Positions 41,014-48,368 of a DNA stretch of 64,000 nucleotides are shown here, piece by piece. Position numbers and translations under genes: made by a program. Below the pieces are notes generated by a model. That model was not told where the DNA came from. It saw nothing but the letters and a program-made list of their open reading frames with translations, and ran no database searches. The stretch is from NCBI GenBank assembly GCA_963841425.1, contig CAWJCL010000002.1, positions 1,116,001 through 1,180,000 on the forward strand, in the 5' to 3' direction. Positions within the stretch are counted from its first letter, which is position 1. Every line of letters begins with the position of its first letter. Source of the DNA: DATEOR01 sp963841425. Lineage in GTDB: Bacteria > Actinomycetota > Thermoleophilia > Gaiellales > Gaiellaceae.

Positions 41014-41844
41014 CTAGCTCACGAAATCGACGCGGACGGGCTGCTCGAAGGCGCCGATCTGCTCGCCGCGGCGGAGGAGCTCGCCGACGGCCTCGCGGCC
41101 CTCGTCGCCGTAGTCCTCCGTCAGCCCGTTCACATACATGCCGACGAAGCGGTCGGCCAGGCGCCGGTCGAGCCCGCGGCCGTACTGGAGGGCATAGGAG
41201 AGTGCCTCCTCGCGCGACTCGAGGCCCGCCGCAATCGAGGCGCGGAGCACCTCGGACAGGTCGTGCAGCATGTTGCCGCCGAGGTCGCGGCGGGCGACGT
41301 TGATCCCGAGCGGAAGCGGCAACCCCGTCTCGAGCAGCCACCACTCGCCGAGGTCGACGACGTTTTGCAGCCCGTGGGTCTCGTACGTGAGCTGGCCCTC
41401 GTGGATCAGGAGGCCCGCCTGTGCGCGGCCGGACTTCACCTCGTCGATGATCTCGTCGAAGGGAACCTCGCGGAAGCGGTAGTCGCGGCCGAGGAACATG
41501 CGCAGGACGAGAAAGGCCGTCGTCATGCGGCCGGGCACTGCGATCTCGACATCCTTGAGGTCGTCCCGCGTCATCGGCCCGGTCGAGACGACGATCGGCC
41601 CATAGCCCGACCCCATGCTCGCGCCGTGCGGGAGGATGGCGTAGCGATCCTGCACGAACGGGTAGGCGTGCAGCGAGATCGCAGTCACCTCGAGACGGCC
41701 CTCGAGGGCCCACTCGTTCAGCGTCTGAATGTCCTCGAGGACGTGCTCGAACGAAAAGTCGCCTGTGTCGACGACTCCCGCGCTGAGCCCCCAGAACATG
41801 AACGCGTCGTCCGGGTCCGGACTATGCCCCAGTCGGATGAGCAA
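41014..41844 (-). CDS. mqnD: 1,4-dihydroxy-6-naphthoate synthase MqnD
   Basis: 276-residue periplasmic-binding-fold enzyme of the futalosine pathway; it cleaves cyclic dehypoxanthinylfutalosine to 1,4-dihydroxy-6-naphthoate. The opening RLGHSPDPDDAFMFWGL is diagnostic of MqnD; VTAISLHAYPFVQDRYAIL and GLLIHEGQLTYE with the catalytic His are also present. TTG 41844 is the start, seven bases after TACCCT. This marks the organism as making menaquinone by the futalosine route, and gives ubiX/ubiD at the window start a pathway. Confidence 0.93.
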   Translation of the reverse strand: MLIRLGHSPDPDDAFMFWGLSAGVVDTGDFSFEHVLEDIQTLNEWALEGRLEVTAISLHAYPFVQDRYAILPHGASMGSGYGPIVVSTGPMTRDDLKDVEIAVPGRMTTAFLVLRMFLGRDYRFREVPFDEIIDEVKSGRAQAGLLIHEGQLTYETHGLQNVVDLGEWWLLETGLPLPLGINVARRDLGGNMLHDLSEVLRASIAAGLESREEALSYALQYGRGLDRRLADRFVGMYVNGLTEDYGDEGREAVGELLRRGEQIGAFEQPVRVDFVS

Positions 41845-41851
41845 GCCAGCG

Positions 41852-41857
41852 AGGGTA
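41852..41857 (-). promoter_or_regulatory. -10 box (TACCCT) before mqnD
   Basis: TACCCT ends seven bases before the TTG at 41844, supporting both the start codon and a leaderless transcript. Confidence 0.4.
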
Positions 41858-41889
41858 ACAACGCCGCCGCCGCCGTGTGCCGGGTGCCG

Positions 41890-42075
41890 TCAGCCCGAAC
41901 GCTTGACCAGGCGGCCCGCGAATGACAAGAGCCAGAGACCGCCGGCTGCCACCGCGGCGAGCGCGTTCGTCTGCACGCAGGTTCGGCAGGCGTTGCAGCA
42001 TGTCGCCGCCATGGGGGCCTGCTCCGCGTAGCGGTTCGCCAGCGGCAGAGCCTTGGTCGTGACCCGCTCCAGCAT
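41890..42075 (-). CDS. Small cysteine-rich membrane protein
   Basis: 61 residues with a CCNACRTC cluster at about 26-33 followed by one hydrophobic span (LAAVAAGGLWLLSFAGRLV). Four cysteines in eight residues could bind a metal or cluster next to the membrane. It is divergent from a DtxR-type metalloregulator with its own TAGACT box six bases before the ATG, so a metal-linked role is a reasonable guess. Confidence 0.55.
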   Translation of the reverse strand: MLERVTTKALPLANRYAEQAPMAATCCNACRTCVQTNALAAVAAGGLWLLSFAGRLVKRSG

Positions 42076-42081
42076 GTCCTC

Positions 42082-42099
42082 AGTCTACTCGCCTAAAAT
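42082..42099. promoter_or_regulatory. Divergent -10 boxes and direct repeat at the DtxR gene
   Basis: Minus-strand TAGACT (42087-42082) is six bases from ATG 42075; plus-strand TAAAAT (42094-42099) is six bases from GTG 42106. The heptamer GCCTAAA occurs at 42091-42097 and again at 42108-42114, flanking the start codon, a candidate DtxR-family binding site for autoregulation. Confidence 0.5.
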
Positions 42100-42105
42100 T
42101 GAGAC

Positions 42106-42765
42106 GTGCCTAAACCTGAGCTCTCGGTCGCGATCCAGGACTACCTGAAGGAGATCTACAAGCTCCAGTCGTCCGGCCAGCGCGCGACGACGACGGCGAT
42201 CGCCAAAGACATGGGCGTCGCGCCGTCCTCCGTCACCTCAATGGTCAAGAAGCTCGCGGCGCTCGGGCTCGCCAACCACGCGCCCTACCGGGGAGTCGAG
42301 CTCTCGGACGCGGGGACGAAGATCGCCCTCGAGGTCATCCGCCACCACCGCCTCCTCGAGCAGTACCTCGCTGAGACGCTGGGGGTCCCGATCGACGAGG
42401 TGCACGACGAGGCCGACCGGCTAGAGCACGTCATCTCGGAGAAGCTCGAGGCGCGGATCGACGAGCAGCTCGGCTACCCCACCCACGACCCGCACGGCGA
42501 CCCCATCCCCGACGCGCGCCTCAACGTCGCCCTGCAGGACCTGCGCTCGCTCGACGTCCTCGAGCCCGGGGAAGTAGCGACGGTGCGCCGCGTGCCGGAC
42601 GGCGACGCCGACCTCCTGCGCTACCTCGCCGGACTCACGCTCGTCCCCGGCCAGCGCGTGACCATGCGGAGGTCGGAGCCGTTCGGCGGCCCGCTCACCG
42701 TGGACGTCGAAGGCAGCGAGCACGCGATCTCGCGCGAGCTCGCCGAGCGCATCGGGGTTTCCTAG
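42106..42765 (+). CDS. DtxR/MntR-family metal-dependent regulator
   Basis: 219 residues: winged helix (VAIQDYLKEIYKLQ, MGVAPSSVTSMVKKLAALGL), metal-binding dimerisation domain (VIRHHRLLEQYLAETLGV, DEVHDEADRLEHVIS with the His/Glu ligands) and a C-terminal SH3-like FeoA domain. GTG start. It represses iron or manganese uptake or storage genes when metal-loaded; the exact metal is not clear. The divergent Cys-rich membrane protein may be a target. Confidence 0.9.
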   Translation: MPKPELSVAIQDYLKEIYKLQSSGQRATTTAIAKDMGVAPSSVTSMVKKLAALGLANHAPYRGVELSDAGTKIALEVIRHHRLLEQYLAETLGVPIDEVHDEADRLEHVISEKLEARIDEQLGYPTHDPHGDPIPDARLNVALQDLRSLDVLEPGEVATVRRVPDGDADLLRYLAGLTLVPGQRVTMRRSEPFGGPLTVDVEGSEHAISRELAERIGVS

Positions 42766-42781
42766 CCGGTTCCTTTTCGGG

Positions 42782-42802
42782 CCCGGGTGGATAGGACCCG
42801 GG
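42782..42802. other. Hairpin just before the DUF2254 gene
   Basis: CCCGGGT (42782-42788) and ACCCGGG (42796-42802) flank GGATAGG, which contains the likely ribosome site for ATG 42804. The site would be in the loop. It might be a terminator of the regulator gene or control translation. Confidence 0.4.
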
Positions 42803-42803
42803 A

Positions 42804-44102
42804 ATGAAGCTCAGGGCAACGCTGAAATCCCACTGGAGCGACCTGCGCTACGGGTTCCTCTTTCTACCCGGCCTGATCGCGGCGGGGTTCATCGCGCTCG
42901 CGCTCATCGTCGTGCGCATCGACCGCCTCGGCGGCGTGCACGGGCTGGGGGTCGGGTTCGGAGGGGACGCGTCGGCGGGACGCGCGGTTCTCTCGACCAT
43001 CGCCACCTCGCTCATCACCGTGGCCGGCCTGACGTTCTCGATCACGATCGTCTCGCTGCAGCTCGTTTCGCAGCAGTTCACACCACGAGCGCTTCGCAAC
43101 TTCCTGGGCGACCGCCTAAACCAGACCGTGGCCGGCTGCTTCGTGGGGATCTTCGCGTACTGCCTGCTGGTTCTGCGAGCAATTCGGGACAGCTCCGGGA
43201 CGAGCCGCACGTTCGACGGCTTCGTCCCGGCCGCGGCCGTCACGCTCGCCATCGCGCTCGGCATCCTCACCCTCGGGCTCCTGCTCGTCTTCATCCACCA
43301 CATGTCGCGGTCGATTCAGGTTTCGACGATTGCCTCCAAGATCGGCCGGTCAACGCTCGAAGCGGTCGACGAGCTTTATCCCGAAGCCTTCGGTACTCCC
43401 ACCGAGGAGCGTCCGGACGAGCTCGTCCAGCGTTGGCACAGCGGGGGCGAGCCAGTCGTCGTGAACGCCGACCGCCCAGGTTTCGTTCGCACAGTCGAGC
43501 TCGACGGCGTCCTCGAGAGCGAGGATCACGAGGGTTGGAGAATGCATGTCACCGTCGCCCCCGGCGACTTCGTCACCCCGATGACGACCCTTGCGGAAGT
43601 CTGGGCGCCGGCGACAGCCGAGCAGACGGTCGTCGACACGGTCTCCACGCTGGTCACCGTCGAGAACGAGCGCGATCTCGCCCAGGACGCCCTCTACGGC
43701 ATCCGTCAGCTGACCGACATCGCGGTCAGGGCCCTTTCTCCCTCGATGAACGACCCGACGACGGCGATCACCTGCCTCGGCTACACGCGCGCGGTCATCG
43801 AGCGCCTCGGTGGACGCGCCTTCCCGTCTCGGGTGCGACGGCTGAACTCCGTCTCGCTCGTCGCGCGAAGGCGGGAGTTCGACGACTTCGTCAACGTTGG
43901 CCTCCGCCAGGTAGCGCACCATGCCCGAGGCGAGCCTCGCGTCGCATCCGCCGTCGTCGAGGCCGCGGACTCCGTGGCGAAGATCGCGCGCGCCGTGGGT
44001 GCATACGACCGCGCCGATCTCGTCGAGGACGTCGTCGCTGAGCTCGACGAGCGAGACGAGGCTATGTCTGGTGGCCGAAGAACCAGCGCTCGAGCGGCTT
44101 GA
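42804..44102 (+). CDS. DUF2254 membrane protein
   Basis: 432 residues with four N-terminal spans (YGFLFLPGLIAAGFIALALIVV, TIATSLITVAGLTFSITIVSLQLVSQQFTPRAL region, VAGCFVGIFAYCLLVL, AVTLAIALGILTLGLLLVFIHHM) and a large cytoplasmic domain (ALSPSMNDPTTAITCL). The QQFTPRALRNFL and SPSMNDPTTA motifs are those of DUF2254. Function is unknown in the family. The last 41 bp overlap the convergent gene. Confidence 0.85.
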   Translation: MKLRATLKSHWSDLRYGFLFLPGLIAAGFIALALIVVRIDRLGGVHGLGVGFGGDASAGRAVLSTIATSLITVAGLTFSITIVSLQLVSQQFTPRALRNFLGDRLNQTVAGCFVGIFAYCLLVLRAIRDSSGTSRTFDGFVPAAAVTLAIALGILTLGLLLVFIHHMSRSIQVSTIASKIGRSTLEAVDELYPEAFGTPTEERPDELVQRWHSGGEPVVVNADRPGFVRTVELDGVLESEDHEGWRMHVTVAPGDFVTPMTTLAEVWAPATAEQTVVDTVSTLVTVENERDLAQDALYGIRQLTDIAVRALSPSMNDPTTAITCLGYTRAVIERLGGRAFPSRVRRLNSVSLVARRREFDDFVNVGLRQVAHHARGEPRVASAVVEAADSVAKIARAVGAYDRADLVEDVVAELDERDEAMSGGRRTSARAA

Positions 44103-44409
44103 GGAGCTCCTCCTCGTTGAAGCGCTGCACGCGTTCCTGCACGCCGTCCTCGGCGGAGACCTCGAGGTCGTCCGAGAGCGCGTTGTTCGCCGCCTCGAGC
44201 GCGTCGCCAAGCTCGTAGCCCTCGAAGATGTAGTCGTCCGGGCGCGCGACCGGGATGGAGCGGTTCTTCGGGTCGATCGCGCGGCCGACCGCCCACAGGG
44301 CTCCCTGGCGCCGCTCGATCCAGATCACGATCTCCTCACGGGTACCGTCCTCCCCGACTCCATGGAAGACCCGTTCGGCGAAGCGCGTGCCCGCTGGCTC
44401 GGACGGCAC
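44062..44409 (-). CDS. Conserved hypothetical protein
   Basis: 115 residues with a compact alpha/beta pattern (RFAERVFHGV, EEIVIWIERRQGALWAVGRAI, YIFEGYELGDALEAANNAL, ERVQRFNEEELLKPLERWFF). No membrane segment. GTG start seven bases after TATCCT. Not recognised. Confidence 0.6.
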   Translation of the reverse strand: MPSEPAGTRFAERVFHGVGEDGTREEIVIWIERRQGALWAVGRAIDPKNRSIPVARPDDYIFEGYELGDALEAANNALSDDLEVSAEDGVQERVQRFNEEELLKPLERWFFGHQT

Positions 44410-44416
44410 AGACGCC

Positions 44417-44426
44417 AGGATACAAT
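44417..44426. promoter_or_regulatory. Overlapping divergent -10 boxes
   Basis: Minus-strand TATCCT (44422-44417) lies seven bases before GTG 44409 and plus-strand TACAAT (44421-44426) six bases before GTG 44433. The boxes share two bases; the start codons are 24 nt apart. Confidence 0.5.
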
Positions 44427-44432
44427 CGCCCC

Positions 44433-44726
44433 GTGTCCGAGACCGAGGGGCAGGAGCCGAAGAAGCGCGGGTTCTTCTCGCGCATCTTCGGCGGCGGGGG
44501 CGACTCCGACCAGCACAAGTCGCTCACGAAGATGGATTCCCTCGCGGCTTACGTCGTCCGCGAGCATCGCTCGGGGCGCCCGCTCGAGGAGATTCTCGAG
44601 GACCCGTACCTGAAGAACCGGGCGACCGACGAGCAGCGCCTGCGGCTGCTCGAGCGCCCCGACGTCATCCGCGCCGTCGGCGAAGACGTCGCCAACATGG
44701 CGGCGGAGCAGGTCCGCGAGAGCTAA
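44433..44726 (+). CDS. Small hypothetical protein
   Basis: 97 residues, basic N-terminus with KKRGFFSRIFGGGGD, then a helical region (MDSLAAYVVREHRSGRPLEEILEDPYLKNRA, QRLRLLERPDVIRAVGEDV). No signal or span. It ends 4 bp into the convergent gene. Not recognised. Confidence 0.55.
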   Translation: MSETEGQEPKKRGFFSRIFGGGGDSDQHKSLTKMDSLAAYVVREHRSGRPLEEILEDPYLKNRATDEQRLRLLERPDVIRAVGEDVANMAAEQVRES

Positions 44727-45652
44727 AGCTCGGTCCCGACTCCCCGTTCGCGCGCCCGCTCGAGGACGAGAGCGCCCACGGCGAGATCCTCCGCCGCTAT
44801 GCCGAGGCTCTTGAAGAGGACGATGTCGTCGTCCTGGGCGCGGCCCTGCACCTCGCCGCCGATGACCTCGGAGAGCTCGTGCACCTCCAGCCAGTCGAGG
44901 ACCCCGCGCTCGACCGGCTCGACGAGATCGCCAGCCTCGATCTTCGCCTGCTCCGTCGAGTCGCAGCAGACGAACGCGGCGCGCTCGACGACGGCGTTGT
45001 CGAGCTCCCGCGACTGGATGCGGTTTGCGCCTGCGGCGCAGACGAGCGCACCGGGCTCAAGCCATTCTCCTCGGAGAACCGGATCCTTGGAGCTCGTGAT
45101 CGTGACGACGACATCCATCTCGGCCGCGTCCTTGTTGTACTCTCCTGGCTCGGCGTCGAACCGCTCGCAGAAGCGGGCGAGCGCCTCCTCGTTTCGGGAG
45201 TAGGCGACCACCCGCTCGAGCTCCGGCAGGGCCGCGCGCATGCAGAGCACCTGGCTCTCGGCCTGCCAGCCCGTCCCGATGATCCCGAGCGACTTGGCGC
45301 CCGGCTTGGCGAGGTGCCGCGCGGCGACTGCGCTCGCGGCGCCGGTCCGGAGCTGGCCGAGCTTGTCCGCCTCGACGATCGCCAGCACCTCCGCGCGATC
45401 GGCCGCGAAGAGGACGACGACGAAACGGACGCCGCCCTCGGAGGCGCCGTAGGTCTTCAGACCGGCCACGCCTAGGTCGAGGTCGGAGGCCGCCATGACG
45501 TTCATGACGCCGGGATCGAGACCGAGCCGAAACCGGGGGCGGAGCTCGACGCGGCCCGCTGCCAGACGACGGAAGCAGCCCTCCACCGCCTCCACGGCCT
45601 CCTCGGGCGAAAGGAGATCGGCAACCTCGGATTCACGGAGATAGAGGGGCAT
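44723..45652 (-). CDS. Ornithine cyclodeaminase/mu-crystallin family protein
   Basis: 309 residues with the OCD/mu-crystallin fold: PRFRLGLDPGVMNVMAAS, GVAGLKTYGAS, the lysine-containing LRTGAASAVAARHLA, the dinucleotide loop LGIIGTGWQAESQV and the second-half AAGANRIQSRELD. The family has NAD(P)-dependent lyases, imine reductases and alanine dehydrogenases. Amino-acid or imine chemistry is likely; substrate undefined. Confidence 0.82.
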   Translation of the reverse strand: MPLYLRESEVADLLSPEEAVEAVEGCFRRLAAGRVELRPRFRLGLDPGVMNVMAASDLDLGVAGLKTYGASEGGVRFVVVLFAADRAEVLAIVEADKLGQLRTGAASAVAARHLAKPGAKSLGIIGTGWQAESQVLCMRAALPELERVVAYSRNEEALARFCERFDAEPGEYNKDAAEMDVVVTITSSKDPVLRGEWLEPGALVCAAGANRIQSRELDNAVVERAAFVCCDSTEQAKIEAGDLVEPVERGVLDWLEVHELSEVIGGEVQGRAQDDDIVLFKSLGIAAEDLAVGALVLERARERGVGTEL

Positions 45653-45662
45653 CGGGGCGCAG

Positions 45663-45669
45663 TAGTCTA
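45663..45669. promoter_or_regulatory. Symmetric divergent -10 box TAGTCTA
   Basis: TAGTCT (45663-45668) is seven bases before GTG 45676 on the plus strand. The same bases read on the minus strand give TAGACT (45669-45664), 11 bases before ATG 45652. Start codons are 24 nt apart. Confidence 0.5.
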
Positions 45670-45675
45670 GGTCGC

Positions 45676-45972
45676 GTGGACCCCGTGCGGATCCCTCTTT
45701 CGAGCCTCGACACAGACGGCCGCGCGCTCGTCGAGGTCGACGGCACGAAGGTCGCCGTCTTCGTGGTCGACGGCAGGGCTCATGCATTCGCCAACGCCTG
45801 TCCCCACGAGGGCAACCCGCTGCACGAGGGCGAGATCCTGGGCGACACGCTGACGTGCGCCTACCACGGCTGGAAGTTCGACCTCGGCACCGGCGCCTGT
45901 CTCTTCGGCGACGAGCCCGCCCAGGTGTTCCGGGCCGAGATCCAGGGCGACGGGGTCGTCGTCACATCCTGA
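45676..45972 (+). CDS. Rieske-type 2Fe-2S ferredoxin
   Basis: 98-residue stand-alone Rieske domain. Cluster ligands in CPHEGNPL (Cys-x-His) and CAYHGWKFD (Cys-x-x-His). Soluble electron carriers of this type serve dioxygenases or nitrite reductases. No partner oxygenase is adjacent, so its role is open. GTG start. Confidence 0.88.
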   Translation: MDPVRIPLSSLDTDGRALVEVDGTKVAVFVVDGRAHAFANACPHEGNPLHEGEILGDTLTCAYHGWKFDLGTGACLFGDEPAQVFRAEIQGDGVVVTS

Positions 45973-46855
45973 CGCGCGACCAGGGGATGCCCGGGTCGGA
46001 GTACGCGTCCGGATGGAGGAGGTAGGCGAGCAGCTCGACGCCGTCGACGAGCCGTGGGCCCGGGCGAGAGAAGTAGCCGTTCGCGTCCACGACGAAGACG
46101 CGGCTCTCCTGGCGCGCTGCGGTGCCGAGGAGGTGCGCGCTGAGGTCGAGCGTGACGACCTCGCTGAGCGTCCTGTCGAGATCGAAGCCGCATGGGGCGA
46201 GGACGACGGTGTCGGGCTCGAGCCCGGCGACGTCCGTCCAGCGCATCCGAAACGAGGGCTCCCCGGCGATCCCGGCAATCTCGATGCCGCCCGCGGCCGA
46301 GACCATGTCGGGCACCCAGTGGCCGGCGGCGTACGGAGGCTCCAGCCACTCCGACACGTAGACACGGGGGTAGACCTCCTTCTCGGCGAGCGCGGCCCGC
46401 ACTCGCTCGAGGCGTATGCGCATCCCGTTGGTGAGCTCGTCGGCCGCGCCCTCGGCATCGAGCCTCCACCCGAGCGCGGTGATGTGACCGAGCACGCCGT
46501 CCAGCGTCGCCGGCGAGTAGTCGATCACCTCGACGTCGAGCCGGCGCACCTCGCCGCCCGACACCGCGCAGACGTCGCAGAGCTCCTGCGCGACGACGAC
46601 GTCCGCCTGGATCTCCTCCCACACCGCCTCGTCGACTCCGTAGAGCGCCTTGCCTTCGCGGGCGGCGTCCGCCACCGCCGCGTCGATCTCGGCACTCGAG
46701 AGGTCCCCGTCCTGGAGGTGGGACACCGTCACGCGCGGGCGGGACTCCGCCTCGGGCGGCCAGTCGCATTCGTGGGTGACGCCGACCACGCTTTTCCCCA
46801 AGCCAAGCGCGAACAGCACCTCGGTGGCACCCGGGACGAGGGAGCAGATGCGCAC
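45962..46855 (-). CDS. BtuF-like ABC substrate-binding family protein without signal peptide
   Basis: 297 residues of the helical-backbone binding-protein family (BtuF/FhuD): RICSLVPGATEVLFALGLG, VVGVTHECDWPPEA, DVVVAQELCDVCAV, and the long central helix. Members bind cobalamin or other metal chelates. It begins directly at the mature-like sequence, so it is probably cytoplasmic and no permease or ATPase is near. GTG start, six bases after TAGTGT. Confidence 0.82.
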   Translation of the reverse strand: MRICSLVPGATEVLFALGLGKSVVGVTHECDWPPEAESRPRVTVSHLQDGDLSSAEIDAAVADAAREGKALYGVDEAVWEEIQADVVVAQELCDVCAVSGGEVRRLDVEVIDYSPATLDGVLGHITALGWRLDAEGAADELTNGMRIRLERVRAALAEKEVYPRVYVSEWLEPPYAAGHWVPDMVSAAGGIEIAGIAGEPSFRMRWTDVAGLEPDTVVLAPCGFDLDRTLSEVVTLDLSAHLLGTAARQESRVFVVDANGYFSRPGPRLVDGVELLAYLLHPDAYSDPGIPWSRVRM

Positions 46856-46861
46856 CCAGCC

Positions 46862-46867
46862 ACACTA
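46862..46867 (-). promoter_or_regulatory. -10 box (TAGTGT) before the BtuF-like gene
   Basis: TAGTGT ends six bases before GTG 46855. If used, the mRNA has no leader, which argues against a leader riboswitch in 46870-47038. Confidence 0.4.
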
Positions 46868-47038
46868 GCGAGCGCGGGTTACCCCCACCCCGATCGACCC
46901 GGCCGGCCTCGCGTGATTTGCACCGGACAGACTTCCCACTCCGGCGGCTCCGCGGTCCGCGACTGTCGCCGCCTGATGCGTCAAACTGAGTCCACGTCAC
47001 GGGGCGACTCCCCAGCGGGCCGCCCGTAGCTCGACCGC

Positions 47039-47380
47039 ATGCGATCGGACTCCAACACCTTCACCGCTTCCTGGCTGGCGGCGCGCCTCGGCGCCGACCC
47101 GGCCGTAATCGAAGCGCGCCGCCGAGCCGGTGAGCTCTTCGCCGTCCCCAGGGACGGCGGCTTCGAGCATGTCTATCCCGCCTGGCAGTTCGGCCCGGAC
47201 GGCGAGCCGCTTCCCGTCGTCGAGCACCTCCTCTCGGCCGCCCGCGAAGCCGGGATGGACGACTCCGCGCTCGATGCGTTCCTGAACCGCCGTGCCGGGG
47301 TCGGCGGGCCGCGGATGTGGGAGGTCGTCCGCGAGGGCCGCGTGGACTACGTGGTCGCGTCGCTCCGCTCGGCCGCCTGA
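47039..47380 (+). CDS. Conserved hypothetical protein, antitoxin-like
   Basis: 113 residues. FTASWLAARLGADPAVIEARRRAGELFAVP is a helix-turn-helix-like start, then EHVYPAWQFGPDGEPLPVVEHLL and a helical tail. Similar DNA-binding-like small proteins are related to Xre/ParS antitoxins, but no toxin is next to it. It precedes the tRNA gene. Confidence 0.55.
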   Translation: MRSDSNTFTASWLAARLGADPAVIEARRRAGELFAVPRDGGFEHVYPAWQFGPDGEPLPVVEHLLSAAREAGMDDSALDAFLNRRAGVGGPRMWEVVREGRVDYVVASLRSAA

Positions 47381-47411
47381 CGAGCGCGGCTACACTAGTC
47401 GACTAGCCCCC

Positions 47412-47484
47412 GCGCCCGTAGCTCAGGGGATAGAGCGCTGCCCTGCGGAGGCAGAGGTCGCATGTTCGAATCATGCCGGGCGCA
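47412..47484 (+). tRNA. tRNA-Arg (anticodon GCG)
   Basis: Complete cloverleaf: acceptor GCGCCCG/CGGGCGC, D arm GCTC/GAGC, anticodon stem CTGCC/GGCAG with loop CTGCGGA (anticodon GCG at the fifth-last positions 34-36), T arm GCATG-TTCGAAT-CATGC, discriminator A, no encoded CCA. A run of four T follows. It reads CGC, a main Arg codon here. Its last 14 bases overlap the end of ygfZ on the other strand. A TACACT box lies at 47391-47396. Confidence 0.95.
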
Positions 47485-48256
47485 TTTTCGCCTGCGCGCC
47501 GCCGATGATCAGGAGCCCGTCCTCCGGGACCTCGGTGCGCACGTAGCCGAGCGCGCGGCCCTCGGCGGCACTCGTCACCCGGCCGACCACCTTGTCGTTC
47601 CAGACGATCTCGTCGCCGACCTTGGCCGAGAGAACCTCGAGCCTGCGCAGGCGGCGGTTCACATGCCCTCGGTGCCGCAGGCGCGCGATCGGCTCCTGGC
47701 CCGGGAAGCAGCCCTTCGTGAACGAGATGTGCGTCTCGTCGAGCCCTGCCTCGGCGGGGAGAATCGATTCGTCGAGCTCCTTGCCCCAGGCGGGCGTGCC
47801 CGCGTCGATCCGCAAACGCTCGAGCTCCCTCGCGTCCTCAACGTCGCCCTCTCCGTCGCCCCAGGCCTCCCAGGCCTCGACGCCGAAGTCGGGGATCGGG
47901 ACTGCAGGCTCCTCGCGCTCGCCGCCGAGCTGGACGAAGCCGACCCACTGCCGCGTCTCGATCTCGCACCTGGAGGCGAAGCGGGAAGCCAGAAGCGAAT
48001 CTGCGACCGGGCCTGCGAGGTCGGATGAGTCGGTGACGAGCAGGAACGTGTCCTCAGCGGTTCTGACCGCCCGAAGCGGCGCGATGATCCGTCCCTTCGG
48101 CGTCAGCAGAAGCGCGGGCCTCGCGGAGCCGGCCTCGAGGGTGGCGACCTCGTTCGAAAGCATGCGCTCGAGGAAGTCCGAAGCGTCCGGACCCGAGACC
48201 TCGACATAGCCTCGGTCGATCCGAAAAGCCTTGCCGTTCGGCGCTTTGGGGCCCAT
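47471..48256 (-). CDS. ygfZ: Folate-binding protein YgfZ (tRNA/Fe-S maturation)
   Basis: 261 residues of the GcvT-like family. The YgfZ hallmark KGCFPGQEPIARLRHRG has the conserved cysteine. DRGYVEVSGPDASDFLERMLSNEV is the N-terminal folate-binding block. YgfZ assists certain Fe-S enzymes such as MiaB, and perhaps LipA, which is encoded at 61.5 kb. ATG 48256 is seven bases after TACACT. The last codons (KMRPA) are written by the complement of the tRNA 3' end. Confidence 0.88.
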   Translation of the reverse strand: MGPKAPNGKAFRIDRGYVEVSGPDASDFLERMLSNEVATLEAGSARPALLLTPKGRIIAPLRAVRTAEDTFLLVTDSSDLAGPVADSLLASRFASRCEIETRQWVGFVQLGGEREEPAVPIPDFGVEAWEAWGDGEGDVEDARELERLRIDAGTPAWGKELDESILPAEAGLDETHISFTKGCFPGQEPIARLRHRGHVNRRLRRLEVLSAKVGDEIVWNDKVVGRVTSAAEGRALGYVRTEVPEDGLLIIGGAQAKMRPA

Positions 48257-48263
48257 GGGATTC

Positions 48264-48269
48264 AGTGTA
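48264..48269 (-). promoter_or_regulatory. -10 box (TACACT) before ygfZ
   Basis: TACACT ends seven bases before ATG 48256, predicting a leaderless transcript. Confidence 0.4.
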
Positions 48270-48368
48270 CGGACCGTCTTCTCATTTCCTCGAGAGGTTG
48301 CGACAGCAAAGTGGTTGCGCGAGGCGTATAGTCGCCGCGCTCCATCCGTCCGGACATAGGGGGAATTC

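Noticed and set aside
46868..47038. Possible cobalamin riboswitch (minus-strand GGGAAG then CCGGTGCAAATC) upstream of the BtuF-like gene
   Set aside because: The box is suggestive and the gene fits, but the following conserved CCGC-ACTG parts are missing, the pairing is not convincing, and a TAGTGT box six bases before the GTG predicts a leaderless transcript that would exclude this region.
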